Shown: in pieces, positions 33,320 to 42,452 of the stretch | Layout: each line of letters opens with the position of its first letter | Numbering within the stretch: position 1 is the first letter of the stretch | From: Anaerotruncus massiliensis (ex Togo et al. 2026) | GTDB taxonomy: Bacteria > Bacillota > Clostridia > Oscillospirales > Ruminococcaceae | Reading direction: 5' to 3' | Assembly: GCF_900199635.1 (NCBI RefSeq) | Contig: NZ_LT962687.1 | Coordinates: forward strand, 2,170,541 to 2,234,540 | Length of the DNA stretch: 64,000 nucleotides | Position numbers and translations under genes: made by a program | Notes under the pieces: generated by a model | The model's input: only the letters and a program-made list of their open reading frames with translations | What the model was told of the DNA's origin: nothing | The model's database searches: none

Positions 33320-33895
33320 TCAGGCAGAAAGTACCTGCGGGTGGGTTTTGAAGTAGTAGACGAACAGGTGCAGGATCATCGAATGGATGTCCTCGATCAT
33401 CTCGTAGCTCGTCAGCGGGACGATGAGGTTGGCATCCGCGTAATCCCTGACGAGCCCGCCCTCAAAGCCGGTCAGCCCGATGATGGGGGACCGCTTCCGT
33501 TTGGCGTGCTCGCACGCCTTGATCAGGTCGGGGGACTTGCCGCTCGCGGACACGAGGATCAGCACGTCGCCGGGGTCGAAGAGGTTCTCCATCTGCTGGG
33601 AGAAAATCTCGTCGAAGGCGATGTCGTTTCCGAACGCGGTGATCTTCTCCACGTTGGAGGAGAGCGACTGGATGCGGAACCGCCGCACGCCGGGCGTCTG
33701 CACCGCGTTCTTCCCAAAGTCGCAGGAGAAGTGGTTCGCGGTGCCCGCGCTGCCGCCGTTGCCGGCGATGAAAACCTGCCGGTCGTTCCGGTGGGCCTCG
33801 GTCAGGATGTCGACCGCCTTCCGGAATTCCACGGGGTCCAGCCGGGCGATCGTCTCGGCGATCATATCGGTATAAGCCTTTAAAAATGCCTGCAT
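33320..33895 (-). CDS. SIS-domain phosphosugar isomerase, GmhA-like
   Basis: 191 residues, the size of sedoheptulose-7-phosphate isomerases. The phosphate loop reads IAGNGGSAGTANHFSCDFGKN, followed by LVSASGKSPDLIKACEHAKRKRSPIIGLTGFEG. No heptose or LPS genes are nearby and the cell type should be Gram-positive, so the true substrate is probably an intermediate of this operon's own pathway. It starts 30 bases after the glycyl-radical activase. A paralogue lies at 44935. Confidence 0.85.
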   Translation of the reverse strand: MQAFLKAYTDMIAETIARLDPVEFRKAVDILTEAHRNDRQVFIAGNGGSAGTANHFSCDFGKNAVQTPGVRRFRIQSLSSNVEKITAFGNDIAFDEIFSQQMENLFDPGDVLILVSASGKSPDLIKACEHAKRKRSPIIGLTGFEGGLVRDYADANLIVPLTSYEMIEDIHSMILHLFVYYFKTHPQVLSA

Positions 33896-33925
33896 ATCGG
33901 TTTTCCCTTTCGTCGCGCCCGGCCC

Positions 33926-34774
33926 TCAGGGGATGAAGACCGGGATGCCGTTTTCTTCAAAGACGCGCGCGAACGGCTCGAGCGAGGGGGTCTCGCGCGT
34001 GTAGCGGAAGGGGTATTCCTTCCCGAGCAGCTCGTATTTCGCGCCAGCCGTCTGGTGGTAGCGCAGCAGCTCGAGCCGCTCCAGCCCTTCGGCCCCCCTG
34101 AGCAGCGCCGCCGTGCGCTCCATGTTTTCCACGCTGTCGTTTACCTGCGGGATGACGGGGATGCGGATGATAAACGGCCGGCCGCTCTCCTTTAAGAGCG
34201 CGAGGTTTGCGAGGATCCGGCCGTTCGGCACGCCGGTATATTCCCTGTGCACTTCGCTGTCCGCGTGCTTGACGTCCATCATCACGAGGTCCACCCGCCC
34301 GAGCATCTCCCGGAAGACCTCCGCAGGCACGTGCCCGGAGGTCTCCACCGCGAGGTGCAGCGGCTTTAAAAAGTCCATCGTCTCAAAGAGGAACCCCGGC
34401 TGCGCCAGCGGCTCCCCGCCCGAAAAGGTCACGCCCCCGTTTTCCGCGAGGAAGGCGCGGTTTTTGAGCAGGATGTCCGCCAGCTCCCGGCTGGAAAGCT
34501 CCCGGGCCGCGAACCGCCGCAGGTTTTTGGGACAGGCCCGGATGCACTTCCCGCAGAGGATGCAGTGGTCCGGGCTGGGGCACACCGCCTCGCACGCGCC
34601 GCAGTGGATGCATCCGTTGCTCCCGCGCAGGACCTCCTGCGAAAAGGAGAGCCCCTCGGGGTTGTGGCACCACTTGCAGCGCAGCGGGCAGCCCTTGAGA
34701 AAGACGGTCGTACGGATGCCCGGCCCGTCGTGGACGGCGAATTCGTTGATGTCAAAGACCAGTCCCCGCTCCAT
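33926..34774 (-). CDS. Glycyl-radical enzyme activase (radical SAM)
   Basis: 282 residues. The radical-SAM motif is KGCPLRCKWCHNPEG. It is followed by a two-cluster ferredoxin insert (CIHCGACEAVCP and CILCGKCIRACP), which is usual in activases of non-PFL glycyl-radical enzymes, and VTFSGGEPLAQPGFL. It installs the glycyl radical on the enzyme encoded 9 bases upstream (34784-36853). ATG 34774. Confidence 0.94.
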   Translation of the reverse strand: MERGLVFDINEFAVHDGPGIRTTVFLKGCPLRCKWCHNPEGLSFSQEVLRGSNGCIHCGACEAVCPSPDHCILCGKCIRACPKNLRRFAARELSSRELADILLKNRAFLAENGGVTFSGGEPLAQPGFLFETMDFLKPLHLAVETSGHVPAEVFREMLGRVDLVMMDVKHADSEVHREYTGVPNGRILANLALLKESGRPFIIRIPVIPQVNDSVENMERTAALLRGAEGLERLELLRYHQTAGAKYELLGKEYPFRYTRETPSLEPFARVFEENGIPVFIP

Positions 34775-34783
34775 GCCGCCGCC

Positions 34784-36853
34784 TCACAGGGTCATCGCGG
34801 CGCGGGCGATGATGTGGTCCTGGTACTCCCGGCTCAGTTCGACGAAGTAGCCGCTCCAGCCCCACACCCGCACCACCAGGTTGCGGTAGTTTTCCGGCTC
34901 ACGCTGCGCCTTGCGCAGCAGGTCGGAATTGACGGCGTTGAGCTGCAGCTGGTGCCCGCCCATCAGGATGAAGGCGCGCACGAGCATCGCGACCTTGTCG
35001 ATCGCCTCCTCGTTGCGGAAGACGCTGTCGTGCAGCTCGAGCGTCACCGGCCCGCCGTTGCACACCTTGCGCAGGTCGGGCTTGCAGAACGACTTGAACA
35101 TCGACACCGGCCCGTTCAGCCGGACGTTGAGGCTGGGAGAATAGTTGGCGGGCAGCGGCTCCCCCCGCAGCCTTCCGTCGGGGGAGGCCCCCATGTCCTC
35201 GGACATCCACATGTAGTACATGGCGGAGCCGGTCCCGGGGCGGTAGCGGCCGCCGAACCCGTTGCGGTAGTGGGAGAGCACGCGGGCGTACATGTCGACC
35301 AGCCGCACGGCGATCCCGTCGGCGCGGTCGTCGTCGTTGCCCATCTTGGGCGCGTCGAACCGCAGGGTGTGGTGGAGATCCTCCCACCCCTCGAAGTTGC
35401 GCGCCACCGCGTCGATCAGCTCGTGCGGCAGGACGCTGCCGTCGTCGTAGACGACCTTCTTGATCGCGGCCAGCGAATCGACCGCCGTGGCGATGCCCGG
35501 GCCGTGCAGGCCGAAATTGTTGTACTTCGCGCATTTGGAGATGTCGCGCCCTATGGAGACCGCCTGCTTGGAAAGCAGGGAGTGCATCGGCGAGGGGCGC
35601 GGGGCGGTGTTGTGGAAGACGGCGTCGATCCTCGCCATCTGCGCCTCCATCTCCCCCTCGAGGCAGTCCATGAACGCGTCGAAATCGGCGCACTCCTCCA
35701 GATGCTCCTCCATGCAGCGGTTGACCAGCTTCACAAAGGGCATCGCCTCGTAGTTGATCCCCTCCGCGCCGTACCCGGGGATGACGAACTCCCAGCAGCC
35801 CGCGACCGCGTAGTCGCGCGCGTCCTCGAGCTCGTAGCCCCAGCCGACTAGCGCCGGGACGACGACGTCGTCGTTGCAGTACTGGGGGAAGCCGAGCCCC
35901 TTCTTCGTGAGGCGGCTGCCCAGCCGGAAGACCTCCATCGGCGTATTTTTGTCCACCCGCAGGTTGATCTTCGGGTCGATGACCGCCAGCTCTAGGCTCG
36001 CCCGGATGCAGAGCTCGCTCAACTCGTTATAGGCGCAGTTTCCCTGCGCGTCTACGCCGCCGAGCACCATCGCCTGGCCGCTGTCCCCCTGCTGGATGCC
36101 GAAATAGATGTCGGTGTCCCGGTTGAGGGAGATGAAGAAGTCCTCCACCAGCTCGAGCGCCTCCTCCTTCGTCATGCCGCGCGCGCGATCGGCGGCGAAG
36201 AAGGGGTACATATACTGGTCGAACCGCCCGAGCGGAGAATGGGTCGGATTCTCATAGCGCAGCGCGAAGTTAAGGAACTTCAAAAACTGCAGCGCCTCCA
36301 AAAAGCTTTCCGCGCCCTGCCGCGGAATCCTGGAGAAGGTACGGCGGACCGTCTCGTTGCCCTGCGCCTCCGCCGCGTCGCGGATGCGGTCGGCGAACGC
36401 CTCCAGCTCGTCGATGAGCAGGAGCTGGTTTTTCCAGAACGCGCGCGCCTCTTCCTCCTCCCCGCGCTCCCCGAGCCGGGAGGACACCTCGGCGCGCAGG
36501 CCCTCGAGCCCGACCGTGATCGCGTGGCCGTACTCCGCCACATTGTTGGAGATGCCGCCGATCGTCGGCTCGTTGAGCATGTGGCTGATCCGCCCGTCGA
36601 GGTACCCGTAGGAGCCGTGAGGAAACTCGGGCAGGCGCAGCATCACCCGCGTGCCCGCGATCCGCTCCCACGGGAAGACCACGATCTCTTCGCTTCGCAT
36701 GACGCGCGCATGGGCGCGCGTCGCCTTCTCCTCGTCGCTCAGAGCGGGATCCGCGAGGATATCCGTCAGGTCGACGGGAATCTCCCGCCGCAGGCGCTTG
36801 TGGTCGCGGCGGTTGACAAAATAGTCCAGCTGCTTTTCAATATATTCAGTCAT
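34784..36853 (-). CDS. Glycyl-radical enzyme of unassigned substrate
   Basis: 689 residues, shorter than most relatives (about 760-850). The thiyl Cys is Cys353 in VAGCWEFVIPGYG, with Glu355 two residues on; a CxE arrangement is common in glycyl-radical dehydratases and related lyases. The radical glycine is Gly665 in VVRVWGWSGYFVELS, where Trp residues flank Gly instead of the usual Ser/Ala/Cys and Tyr. C-terminal FVELSREYQDHIIAR is typical. Neighbours (activase, DeoC-like aldolase, ROK kinase, SIS proteins, sugar importer) point to radical dehydration or C-C/C-O cleavage of a sugar or sugar phosphate. ATG 36853 follows AAAGGA. Confidence 0.92.
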   Translation of the reverse strand: MTEYIEKQLDYFVNRRDHKRLRREIPVDLTDILADPALSDEEKATRAHARVMRSEEIVVFPWERIAGTRVMLRLPEFPHGSYGYLDGRISHMLNEPTIGGISNNVAEYGHAITVGLEGLRAEVSSRLGERGEEEEARAFWKNQLLLIDELEAFADRIRDAAEAQGNETVRRTFSRIPRQGAESFLEALQFLKFLNFALRYENPTHSPLGRFDQYMYPFFAADRARGMTKEEALELVEDFFISLNRDTDIYFGIQQGDSGQAMVLGGVDAQGNCAYNELSELCIRASLELAVIDPKINLRVDKNTPMEVFRLGSRLTKKGLGFPQYCNDDVVVPALVGWGYELEDARDYAVAGCWEFVIPGYGAEGINYEAMPFVKLVNRCMEEHLEECADFDAFMDCLEGEMEAQMARIDAVFHNTAPRPSPMHSLLSKQAVSIGRDISKCAKYNNFGLHGPGIATAVDSLAAIKKVVYDDGSVLPHELIDAVARNFEGWEDLHHTLRFDAPKMGNDDDRADGIAVRLVDMYARVLSHYRNGFGGRYRPGTGSAMYYMWMSEDMGASPDGRLRGEPLPANYSPSLNVRLNGPVSMFKSFCKPDLRKVCNGGPVTLELHDSVFRNEEAIDKVAMLVRAFILMGGHQLQLNAVNSDLLRKAQREPENYRNLVVRVWGWSGYFVELSREYQDHIIARAAMTL

Positions 36854-36899
36854 CGGGATGTCCTTTCCGCCCGCGGACGGCGTCCTGCCGGAAGGCTCT

Positions 36900-38078
36900 T
36901 CAGCCGTCCACCTTGAGCTGGGGCGCTTTGAAGAAATTTTTGACGATCATCGAGCAGCCGCCGAGCGCGAAGGTCCTGCCCGTCAGCTTGCCGCGCAGCA
37001 CGCGCGGCTGGATGTCGGACGAGGGGCCCAGCAGCTTTTCGATGTTCTCTCGGACGATCGCGAAAAAGGTGCCGTCGTCAACGCAGTCCTCGATGATGAC
37101 GGTCTGGATGTCGTAGAGGAGCATGGCGTTGACGACCGCCATCGCCAGTTTGACACCCGCGTCCCCGAGGACGGCCATCGCCAGAGGCTCCCCCTCCTGC
37201 GCGCGGGAGACGATCGTGTCGTAATCCGCGGGGCGCTCCGCCCCCCGCGCATAGTTGATTTCCACCGCGCCGGTGGTCGCGTAGCATTCGAGGCAGCCCC
37301 GCTGGCCGCACCGGCAGGCCGGCCCCTCGGGGTCGAGGACCGTGTGGCCGAGGTAGCCCGAGTTGCCGAAGCCGCCCTCGTAGCTCTTCCCGTTGAGGAA
37401 GACCGCCATGCCGATGCCCACCCGGCGCGCCACATAGAGGAAATTCTTGGGCAGCGCGGGCTGCACGGTGCGTTCGGCCGCCGCGAGCAGGTGGATGTCG
37501 TTGCGCACGGTGACGGGAACGCCCAGCTTCATCGACAGTTGGGCGGCGATGTCGCCGCCCTGCCAGATGTGGTCCATGCGGTCCATGCGCACGGCGAGGT
37601 TCCTGGCGATGTCCACCCGTCCGGGGATGCCCAGGCCGATCCCGATCAGGTTCTCCGTGGCGATGTTCAGCCTGCGCATTCCCTCGCGGATCGCGTTCAC
37701 GAGGTTCTCCTCGATGTCCTCCATCGTCTCCCCCGGCAGGCAGTCCCACTCCTGGGAGTAGAGGACCTTCTCCCGCAGGTCGGAAAAGGCGACGCGCACC
37801 GGCGGGTACTCGAGGTCAACGCCCACCGCGAAGTAGCGGCGGAGGTTGAGGGTGTACATGATCGGCTGCCGCCCGCCCATCGATTCGCCCAGGCCGGCGC
37901 GGTAGATGAGACCCCTGGTGTCGAGCTCCTTGAGGATGTTGAGCACCGTCGGCCGGCTCAGGCGGGAGAGGGTCACGATCTCCTCCACCGAAAGCGGGTC
38001 GTTTTTCAGCAGCACTGCCAGCACCAGATACTCGTTCGCCTGCTTGATGATCTTATTGCTGTTTGCCGCTTTCCTCAT
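36900..38078 (-). CDS. ROK family transcriptional repressor (NagC/XylR-type)
   Basis: About 392 residues. An N-terminal helix-turn-helix (LSVEEIVTLSRLSRPTVLNILKELDTRGLIYRAG) precedes a ROK sugar-binding domain with an intact zinc motif CRCGQRGCLECYA and IGLGIPGRVD. It should sense the operon's sugar and repress it. ATG 38078 has AAAGGTG 9 bases upstream; GTG 38090 is in frame. Two direct repeats ACCTTTACAAA (38089-38099 and 38102-38112) overlap the ribosome site and could be an operator. It lies between deoC and the glycyl-radical genes. Confidence 0.9.
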   Translation of the reverse strand: MRKAANSNKIIKQANEYLVLAVLLKNDPLSVEEIVTLSRLSRPTVLNILKELDTRGLIYRAGLGESMGGRQPIMYTLNLRRYFAVGVDLEYPPVRVAFSDLREKVLYSQEWDCLPGETMEDIEENLVNAIREGMRRLNIATENLIGIGLGIPGRVDIARNLAVRMDRMDHIWQGGDIAAQLSMKLGVPVTVRNDIHLLAAAERTVQPALPKNFLYVARRVGIGMAVFLNGKSYEGGFGNSGYLGHTVLDPEGPACRCGQRGCLECYATTGAVEINYARGAERPADYDTIVSRAQEGEPLAMAVLGDAGVKLAMAVVNAMLLYDIQTVIIEDCVDDGTFFAIVRENIEKLLGPSSDIQPRVLRGKLTGRTFALGGCSMIVKNFFKAPQLKVDG

Positions 38079-38088
38079 TTCACACAAC

Positions 38089-38112
38089 ACCTTTACAAAA
38101 TACCTTTACAAA
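38089..38112. repeat. Direct repeat ACCTTTACAAA, candidate operator
   Basis: Two copies with a 13-base period, immediately upstream of and overlapping the translation start of the ROK repressor gene. Confidence 0.5.
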
Positions 38113-38113
38113 T

Positions 38114-38878
38114 TCAGCAGTCCTGCTTTGGGGGCTGGTTCTCCATCGACGCGGAATGGGCCTTGGCGTCCCCCGTGACGATCTGCGGCGTGCGGCTCGT
38201 CCCCAGCCGGTCTGCGCCGGCGGCGATCATCCGCTCCGCGTCCTCGCGGGTGTTGATATTGGTCGACGCCTTGATTTTCATCGTGTCCCCGACCGTCTGC
38301 CGGATCAGCCGGACGTCCCGCTCCCGCGCGCCGTCCGTTCCGAAGCCGGTGGAGGTCTTGACGTAGTCCGCGCCCGCCTGCTGGCAGAGCAGCGACGCCG
38401 CGACGATCTCCCGGTCGGTGAGGTAGCAGGTCTCGATGATGACCTTGACCTTCGCGCGTCCCGCGGCCGCGGCCACGACCCCGGCGATATCCCGGCGGAC
38501 GAGCTCGTAGTCCTTTTCACGCAGGGCGCCGATGTTCATCACCATGTCCACCTCGTCGGCGCCGTCCTCAACGGCGAGCGCCGCCTCCATCGCCTTCACG
38601 CAGGAGCGGTTGGCTCCGAGCGGAAACCCGATGACGGTGCAGGTGTAGAGCCCGGTCCCCCGCAGCAGCTCGTGGACGTAGGCCACGTGCACCGGGTTGA
38701 CGCAGACCGACGCGGCGCCGCAGCGGACGGCCTCCTCGCAGAATTGTTTGACCGTCTCCCGGGTCGTGTACGCCCGCAGGACGGTGTGGTCGCAGTATTT
38801 GCCCAGCGGCTTCTCCGCGGCCTTTCCGGAGGGAAAAACTTCCTCCCTGACCTGCTCAATTATACCATTCTTCTCCAT
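38114..38878 (-). CDS. deoC: DeoC-like deoxyribose-phosphate aldolase with altered phosphate pocket
   Basis: 254 residues. The barrel keeps the catalytic set: Asp111 (DMVMNIG), Schiff-base Lys174 (DYVKTSTGFG) and Lys203 (IKAS). The phosphate-binding strand after Lys203, normally a GGIR-type sequence, reads TNIN (206-209), and the C-terminal GTSxx site reads GTSRT. This suggests a substrate other than 2-deoxyribose 5-phosphate, or different phosphate recognition. It ends 35 bases before the ROK repressor start and begins 6 bases after the ROK kinase gene. It presumably does the aldol cleavage step in the operon's pathway. Confidence 0.88.
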   Translation of the reverse strand: MEKNGIIEQVREEVFPSGKAAEKPLGKYCDHTVLRAYTTRETVKQFCEEAVRCGAASVCVNPVHVAYVHELLRGTGLYTCTVIGFPLGANRSCVKAMEAALAVEDGADEVDMVMNIGALREKDYELVRRDIAGVVAAAAGRAKVKVIIETCYLTDREIVAASLLCQQAGADYVKTSTGFGTDGARERDVRLIRQTVGDTMKIKASTNINTREDAERMIAAGADRLGTSRTPQIVTGDAKAHSASMENQPPKQDC

Positions 38879-38884
38879 GGAATA

Positions 38885-39868
38885 TCAACAGCTTCCTTTC
38901 CTGATAAGTTCGGGGTGCCCCGCGCAGTAGACCGCCCCGGCGATGACCGCGTCGTCCATCATCACGCTCTGTTCGATCGTGTAGTGCCCGCGGCAGGAGA
39001 TGAACGCGATGCGGTCGGTGTATTCGCGCACCCGGTCGAGGAGCAGGCCGCCCATCTTGGCGACGCCGCCCCCGATGATGACCAGCTCGGGGGACATCAG
39101 CGTGAGGACGTTGCTCAGCCCGATGCTGTAACTCCTCGCGATCCGGTCGACCTCCTCCAGCGCGAAGGGGTCCCCCGCGCGGGCCGCGTCCTCCAGCATC
39201 CGGCAGCTGATCCCCGCCGGGTCCCCCCCGCACATCTCCATGATCCGCGAGCCCGCGGGGACATATCCCGGCCGGCGCAGCCGCCGTTCGATCCCGAGCC
39301 CGGAGCAGATCTCCTCCACCCGGGTCATCGCCCCCGGCTCGGGCGACTGCCAGTCGGGGATGTAGGTGTTGCCGAAGTAGGCCGCGCCGTAGCCGACGCC
39401 GTCGTAGTAGACCCGGTCGATGAAGAAGGCGCCGCCGATGCCGCTGCCGATGTTGGTGTAGAAGACGTTGCCGGCCTCCTTCCCCCTGCCGAGGTAGAGC
39501 TCGGAGAAACCGCCCGAGACGGTGTCGTTGAGGACTTCCGCCGGCATCGAAAAGGTCTCTTCCAGCCACCCGCGCAGCGGGAAGTCCTCCCAGCCGGGCA
39601 CCTGCACCGAATTGAGGGTCCTGCCCGTGCTGCTTTCGATCTCCCCGCCGAAGCCGGCCGCGAGGGACCGGACCCTGCCGCCGAACCGCTCCTCCATCCG
39701 CAGCAGCTCGGGGACCTTGGCGGACAGCCAGTCGAGCACGTCTTGGGCCCCGCGGGGCAGCGGGATCTTCCCGGTGATCGTGTGCAGCAGCCTGCCGTCG
39801 GCGGTGCCCAGCGCGGCCTGCTGCTTGGTCGCGCCGATCTCAATGCCGATATAGAGGTTTTCCATCAT
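38885..39868 (-). CDS. ROK family sugar kinase-like protein lacking the zinc motif
   Basis: 327 residues. The phosphate-1 loop reads GIEIGATKQQAALG, the catalytic region VLNDTVSGGFSELYLG contains the ND pair, and NIGSGIGGAFFIDR and VIIGGGVAKMG follow the ROK plan. The CxCGxxGCxE zinc motif found in most ROK proteins is absent, replaced by an AYFGNTYIPDWQSPEPGAM segment. It probably phosphorylates the imported sugar or derivative. ATG 39868 follows AAGGAG. Confidence 0.85.
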   Translation of the reverse strand: MMENLYIGIEIGATKQQAALGTADGRLLHTITGKIPLPRGAQDVLDWLSAKVPELLRMEERFGGRVRSLAAGFGGEIESSTGRTLNSVQVPGWEDFPLRGWLEETFSMPAEVLNDTVSGGFSELYLGRGKEAGNVFYTNIGSGIGGAFFIDRVYYDGVGYGAAYFGNTYIPDWQSPEPGAMTRVEEICSGLGIERRLRRPGYVPAGSRIMEMCGGDPAGISCRMLEDAARAGDPFALEEVDRIARSYSIGLSNVLTLMSPELVIIGGGVAKMGGLLLDRVREYTDRIAFISCRGHYTIEQSVMMDDAVIAGAVYCAGHPELIRKGSC

Positions 39869-39905
39869 GCCATGACTCCTTATCGGGTGTAATGTTTGCC
39901 TGCGC

Positions 39906-40913
39906 TCAGCGCAGCTCGCCTTTGTAGTTCACGCTGTCGAGCAGGACCGCGACGAAGATGATGAGGCCCTTGACGATGGTGTAGGAGTAGGGGGACGCGT
40001 TGAGCATCGTCAGCCCGTTCATGATCGTCTGGATCAGCACGATGCCGATCAGCGCGCCGGGGATGATGTTCCCCTTGCCTCCGAAGAGGCTCGTGCCGCC
40101 GAGCACCGCCGCCGAGATCACGACGAATTCGTTGCCGTAGGAGAAGCTCGAATAGACGTTCGCCACCTGGCCGGCCAGCAGCAGCGCGGCGATGCTCGCC
40201 GTGATGCCGCAGAGCAGGAAGGCGAGGAACTTGACCCGCGCCGTGTTGATGCCGACGCTCTTGGCCGCGGCCTCGTCGTTGCCGACCGCGTCGATGTGCC
40301 GCCCGAAGGGGGTCTTGCGGTAGAGGAAGGCGAAGATGAGCACCATCACGAGTTGCAGGATGACCACCACCGGGAACCGGATGGGGCCGACGACGCTCTG
40401 GGAGAAGGGGGACAACTCGCTCATGTAATAGACCTTGGAGCGGGAGATGATGAGCCCCAGCCCGCGCGCGATGCTCATGGTGGCCAGCGTGACGATGAAG
40501 GAGACGATCCCAAATTTGCCGACCAGCAGGCCGTTGAAGGCGCCGAACACAGCGCCGATGCACAGCCCCACGAGCCAGACCACGAGGATCGCCCAGCCGT
40601 TTCCGGCCAGCCCGTTGTCGCGGAACTTTTCGAGCACCAGCCCGCAGATGACGCCCGTCACGTACATCACCTGCCCCACCGAGATGTCGGTGGAGGCGGT
40701 GGAGAGCACGAACACCATCCCGAGCACCGCGATGCCGAGCGGCGCGGCCTGCTGGAGGATGTTCAGGATGTTCGAGAGGGAGAGGAAGTTGTCGCAGACG
40801 ACGCTGAAATAGACAACGACCAGCAGGAAGATGACATAGACCCCGTACTTTGTCGCAAGGGCCAGGAAATTCCCGGAGCTCCGCCGTGCGGCGGCCGTCT
40901 GGTTAGCCGGCAT
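39906..40913 (-). CDS. Ribose-type sugar ABC transporter permease
   Basis: 335 residues, RbsC/MglC-like, with about nine or ten membrane segments. Family segments include ILNILQQAAPLGIAVLGMVFVLSTASTDISVG, FGAFNGLLVGKFGIVSFIVTLATM and AVLGGTSLFGGKGN. It pairs with the permease at 42453 and the ATPase at 40903 to import a monosaccharide or similar compound. It overlaps the ATPase gene by 11 bases. Confidence 0.93.
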   Translation of the reverse strand: MPANQTAAARRSSGNFLALATKYGVYVIFLLVVVYFSVVCDNFLSLSNILNILQQAAPLGIAVLGMVFVLSTASTDISVGQVMYVTGVICGLVLEKFRDNGLAGNGWAILVVWLVGLCIGAVFGAFNGLLVGKFGIVSFIVTLATMSIARGLGLIISRSKVYYMSELSPFSQSVVGPIRFPVVVILQLVMVLIFAFLYRKTPFGRHIDAVGNDEAAAKSVGINTARVKFLAFLLCGITASIAALLLAGQVANVYSSFSYGNEFVVISAAVLGGTSLFGGKGNIIPGALIGIVLIQTIMNGLTMLNASPYSYTIVKGLIIFVAVLLDSVNYKGELR

Positions 40914-42414
40914 CCGAGATCCCCCCTTCCAGCGCGTATTGGATGATTCGTTCCTGGTCGAACGCGGCCTTCGGGATGTCCGCGACGATGCGGTCCCGGT
41001 ACATGACGAGGATCCGGTCGCAGATGCCCATGACCTCCTCCATCTCGGAGGAGACGAGCAGCACCCCGCAGCCCTCCCTGGCCAGTTCGTTGATATAGGT
41101 GTAGATTTCGTACTTCGCGCCCACGTCGACGCCGCGCGTCGGTTCGTCCATGAAGAACACCTTCGGTTCGCTGGCCACCCATTTGGCGATGACCACCTTC
41201 TGCTGGTTGCCGCCCGAAAGGTTCTTGACGAACTGCCGCTGTGGGTCGGAGGTCTTGACGGTCAGCTTCTTCACAAGGTCGAGCGCCGTCCTTTTCTCCC
41301 GGCTCCGGTCGACCACGCCGAGCGCGCCGGTCATCCGGTCGAGCACGACCATCGTGACGTTCTCCTCGATCGTCTTGGGCATGATGAGCCCCTCCTGCCG
41401 CCGGTTTTCGGTGACGTAGGCGATCCCCTCACGGATGCACCGGGTGGGCGTGGGACGAGTTAGCGCCTTACCCCTGACGAGGATTTCGCCCCCCTCCGAG
41501 GGTTCGGCGCCGAAGAGGGAGCTCAGCAGCTCGGTACGCCCCGCGCCCATCAGGCCGAACATGCCCACGATTTCCCCGCTACGGATTTCGAGGGAGACGG
41601 GCGACCTGCTGCCGCTGCGGACGAACTCCCGCACCTCGTAGATCGGCTCGCCGATCTCCTTTTCGATCGTCGGGTAGACCTGGTTCATCTCCCGGCCGAC
41701 CATCAGCCGGATGATCTCCCGTTTGTCCAGCGCGCTGTTCTGAAAGGTGCCCACCGAGTTGCCGTCCCGCAGGACGGTGGTGCGGTCGCACAGGCGCATC
41801 ACATCCTCGAGGATGTGCGAGATGTAGATGATCGAGACGCCCCGTGCCTTCAGCCCCCCGATGACCTCGAAGAGCTCCTCCTTCTCCTTAGGGGAGAGGG
41901 AGGTGGTGGGCTCGTCGAAGATGATGATCTTCGCGTCCTTTTCGAGCGCCTTGGAGATTTCAACGATCTGCCGCACGCCCATGGGCAGGCTCTCCACCCT
42001 GGTGCGGGGGGAGATGTCCAGGCGGAACAGGTCGATGTAGACCTGCGCGCGCTCCTCCATCTTTTTGTTGTCGACCGACAGCCCCCTGCGGGGGAAGCGG
42101 TCCACAAAGAGGTTCTCCGCCACCGTCAGGTTGGAGAAGAGGCTGAACTCCTGGCGGATGAAGGCGATGCCCGCGCGGGTCGCGTCGTTTGGGGTGGCGG
42201 GCGTGTAGACTTCCCCGCCGAGGCGCATCGTCCCGGAGTCGAACCCGTAGACCCCGCCCAGGATCGACATCAGCGTGGATTTTCCCGCGCCGTTCTCCCC
42301 CACGAGCCCCAGCACTTCCCCGGGGCAGAGATCCAGGTTCACGCCGTGGAGGACTTCCGCGCCGTAAAAGCTCTTATGGATATTGTCCAGCTGCAACAGC
42401 GGTTGACTGCTCAC
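40903..42414 (-). CDS. Ribose-type sugar ABC transporter ATP-binding protein
   Basis: About 503 residues with two nucleotide-binding domains, as in RbsA/MglA. The first has GLVGENGAGKSTLMS and IIIFDEPTTSLS. The second has the degenerate GLMGAGRTELLSS, with NLSGGNQQKVVIAKW and FFMDEPTRGVD. GTG 42414 has GGAGG about 10 bases upstream; the frame extends to 42453 but would overlap the upstream permease. It powers both permeases of this operon. Confidence 0.93.
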   Translation of the reverse strand: MSSQPLLQLDNIHKSFYGAEVLHGVNLDLCPGEVLGLVGENGAGKSTLMSILGGVYGFDSGTMRLGGEVYTPATPNDATRAGIAFIRQEFSLFSNLTVAENLFVDRFPRRGLSVDNKKMEERAQVYIDLFRLDISPRTRVESLPMGVRQIVEISKALEKDAKIIIFDEPTTSLSPKEKEELFEVIGGLKARGVSIIYISHILEDVMRLCDRTTVLRDGNSVGTFQNSALDKREIIRLMVGREMNQVYPTIEKEIGEPIYEVREFVRSGSRSPVSLEIRSGEIVGMFGLMGAGRTELLSSLFGAEPSEGGEILVRGKALTRPTPTRCIREGIAYVTENRRQEGLIMPKTIEENVTMVVLDRMTGALGVVDRSREKRTALDLVKKLTVKTSDPQRQFVKNLSGGNQQKVVIAKWVASEPKVFFMDEPTRGVDVGAKYEIYTYINELAREGCGVLLVSSEMEEVMGICDRILVMYRDRIVADIPKAAFDQERIIQYALEGGISDAG

Positions 42415-42452
42415 AGACCGACGACCTCCTATATTGGATTCCGCGGCGCCCA

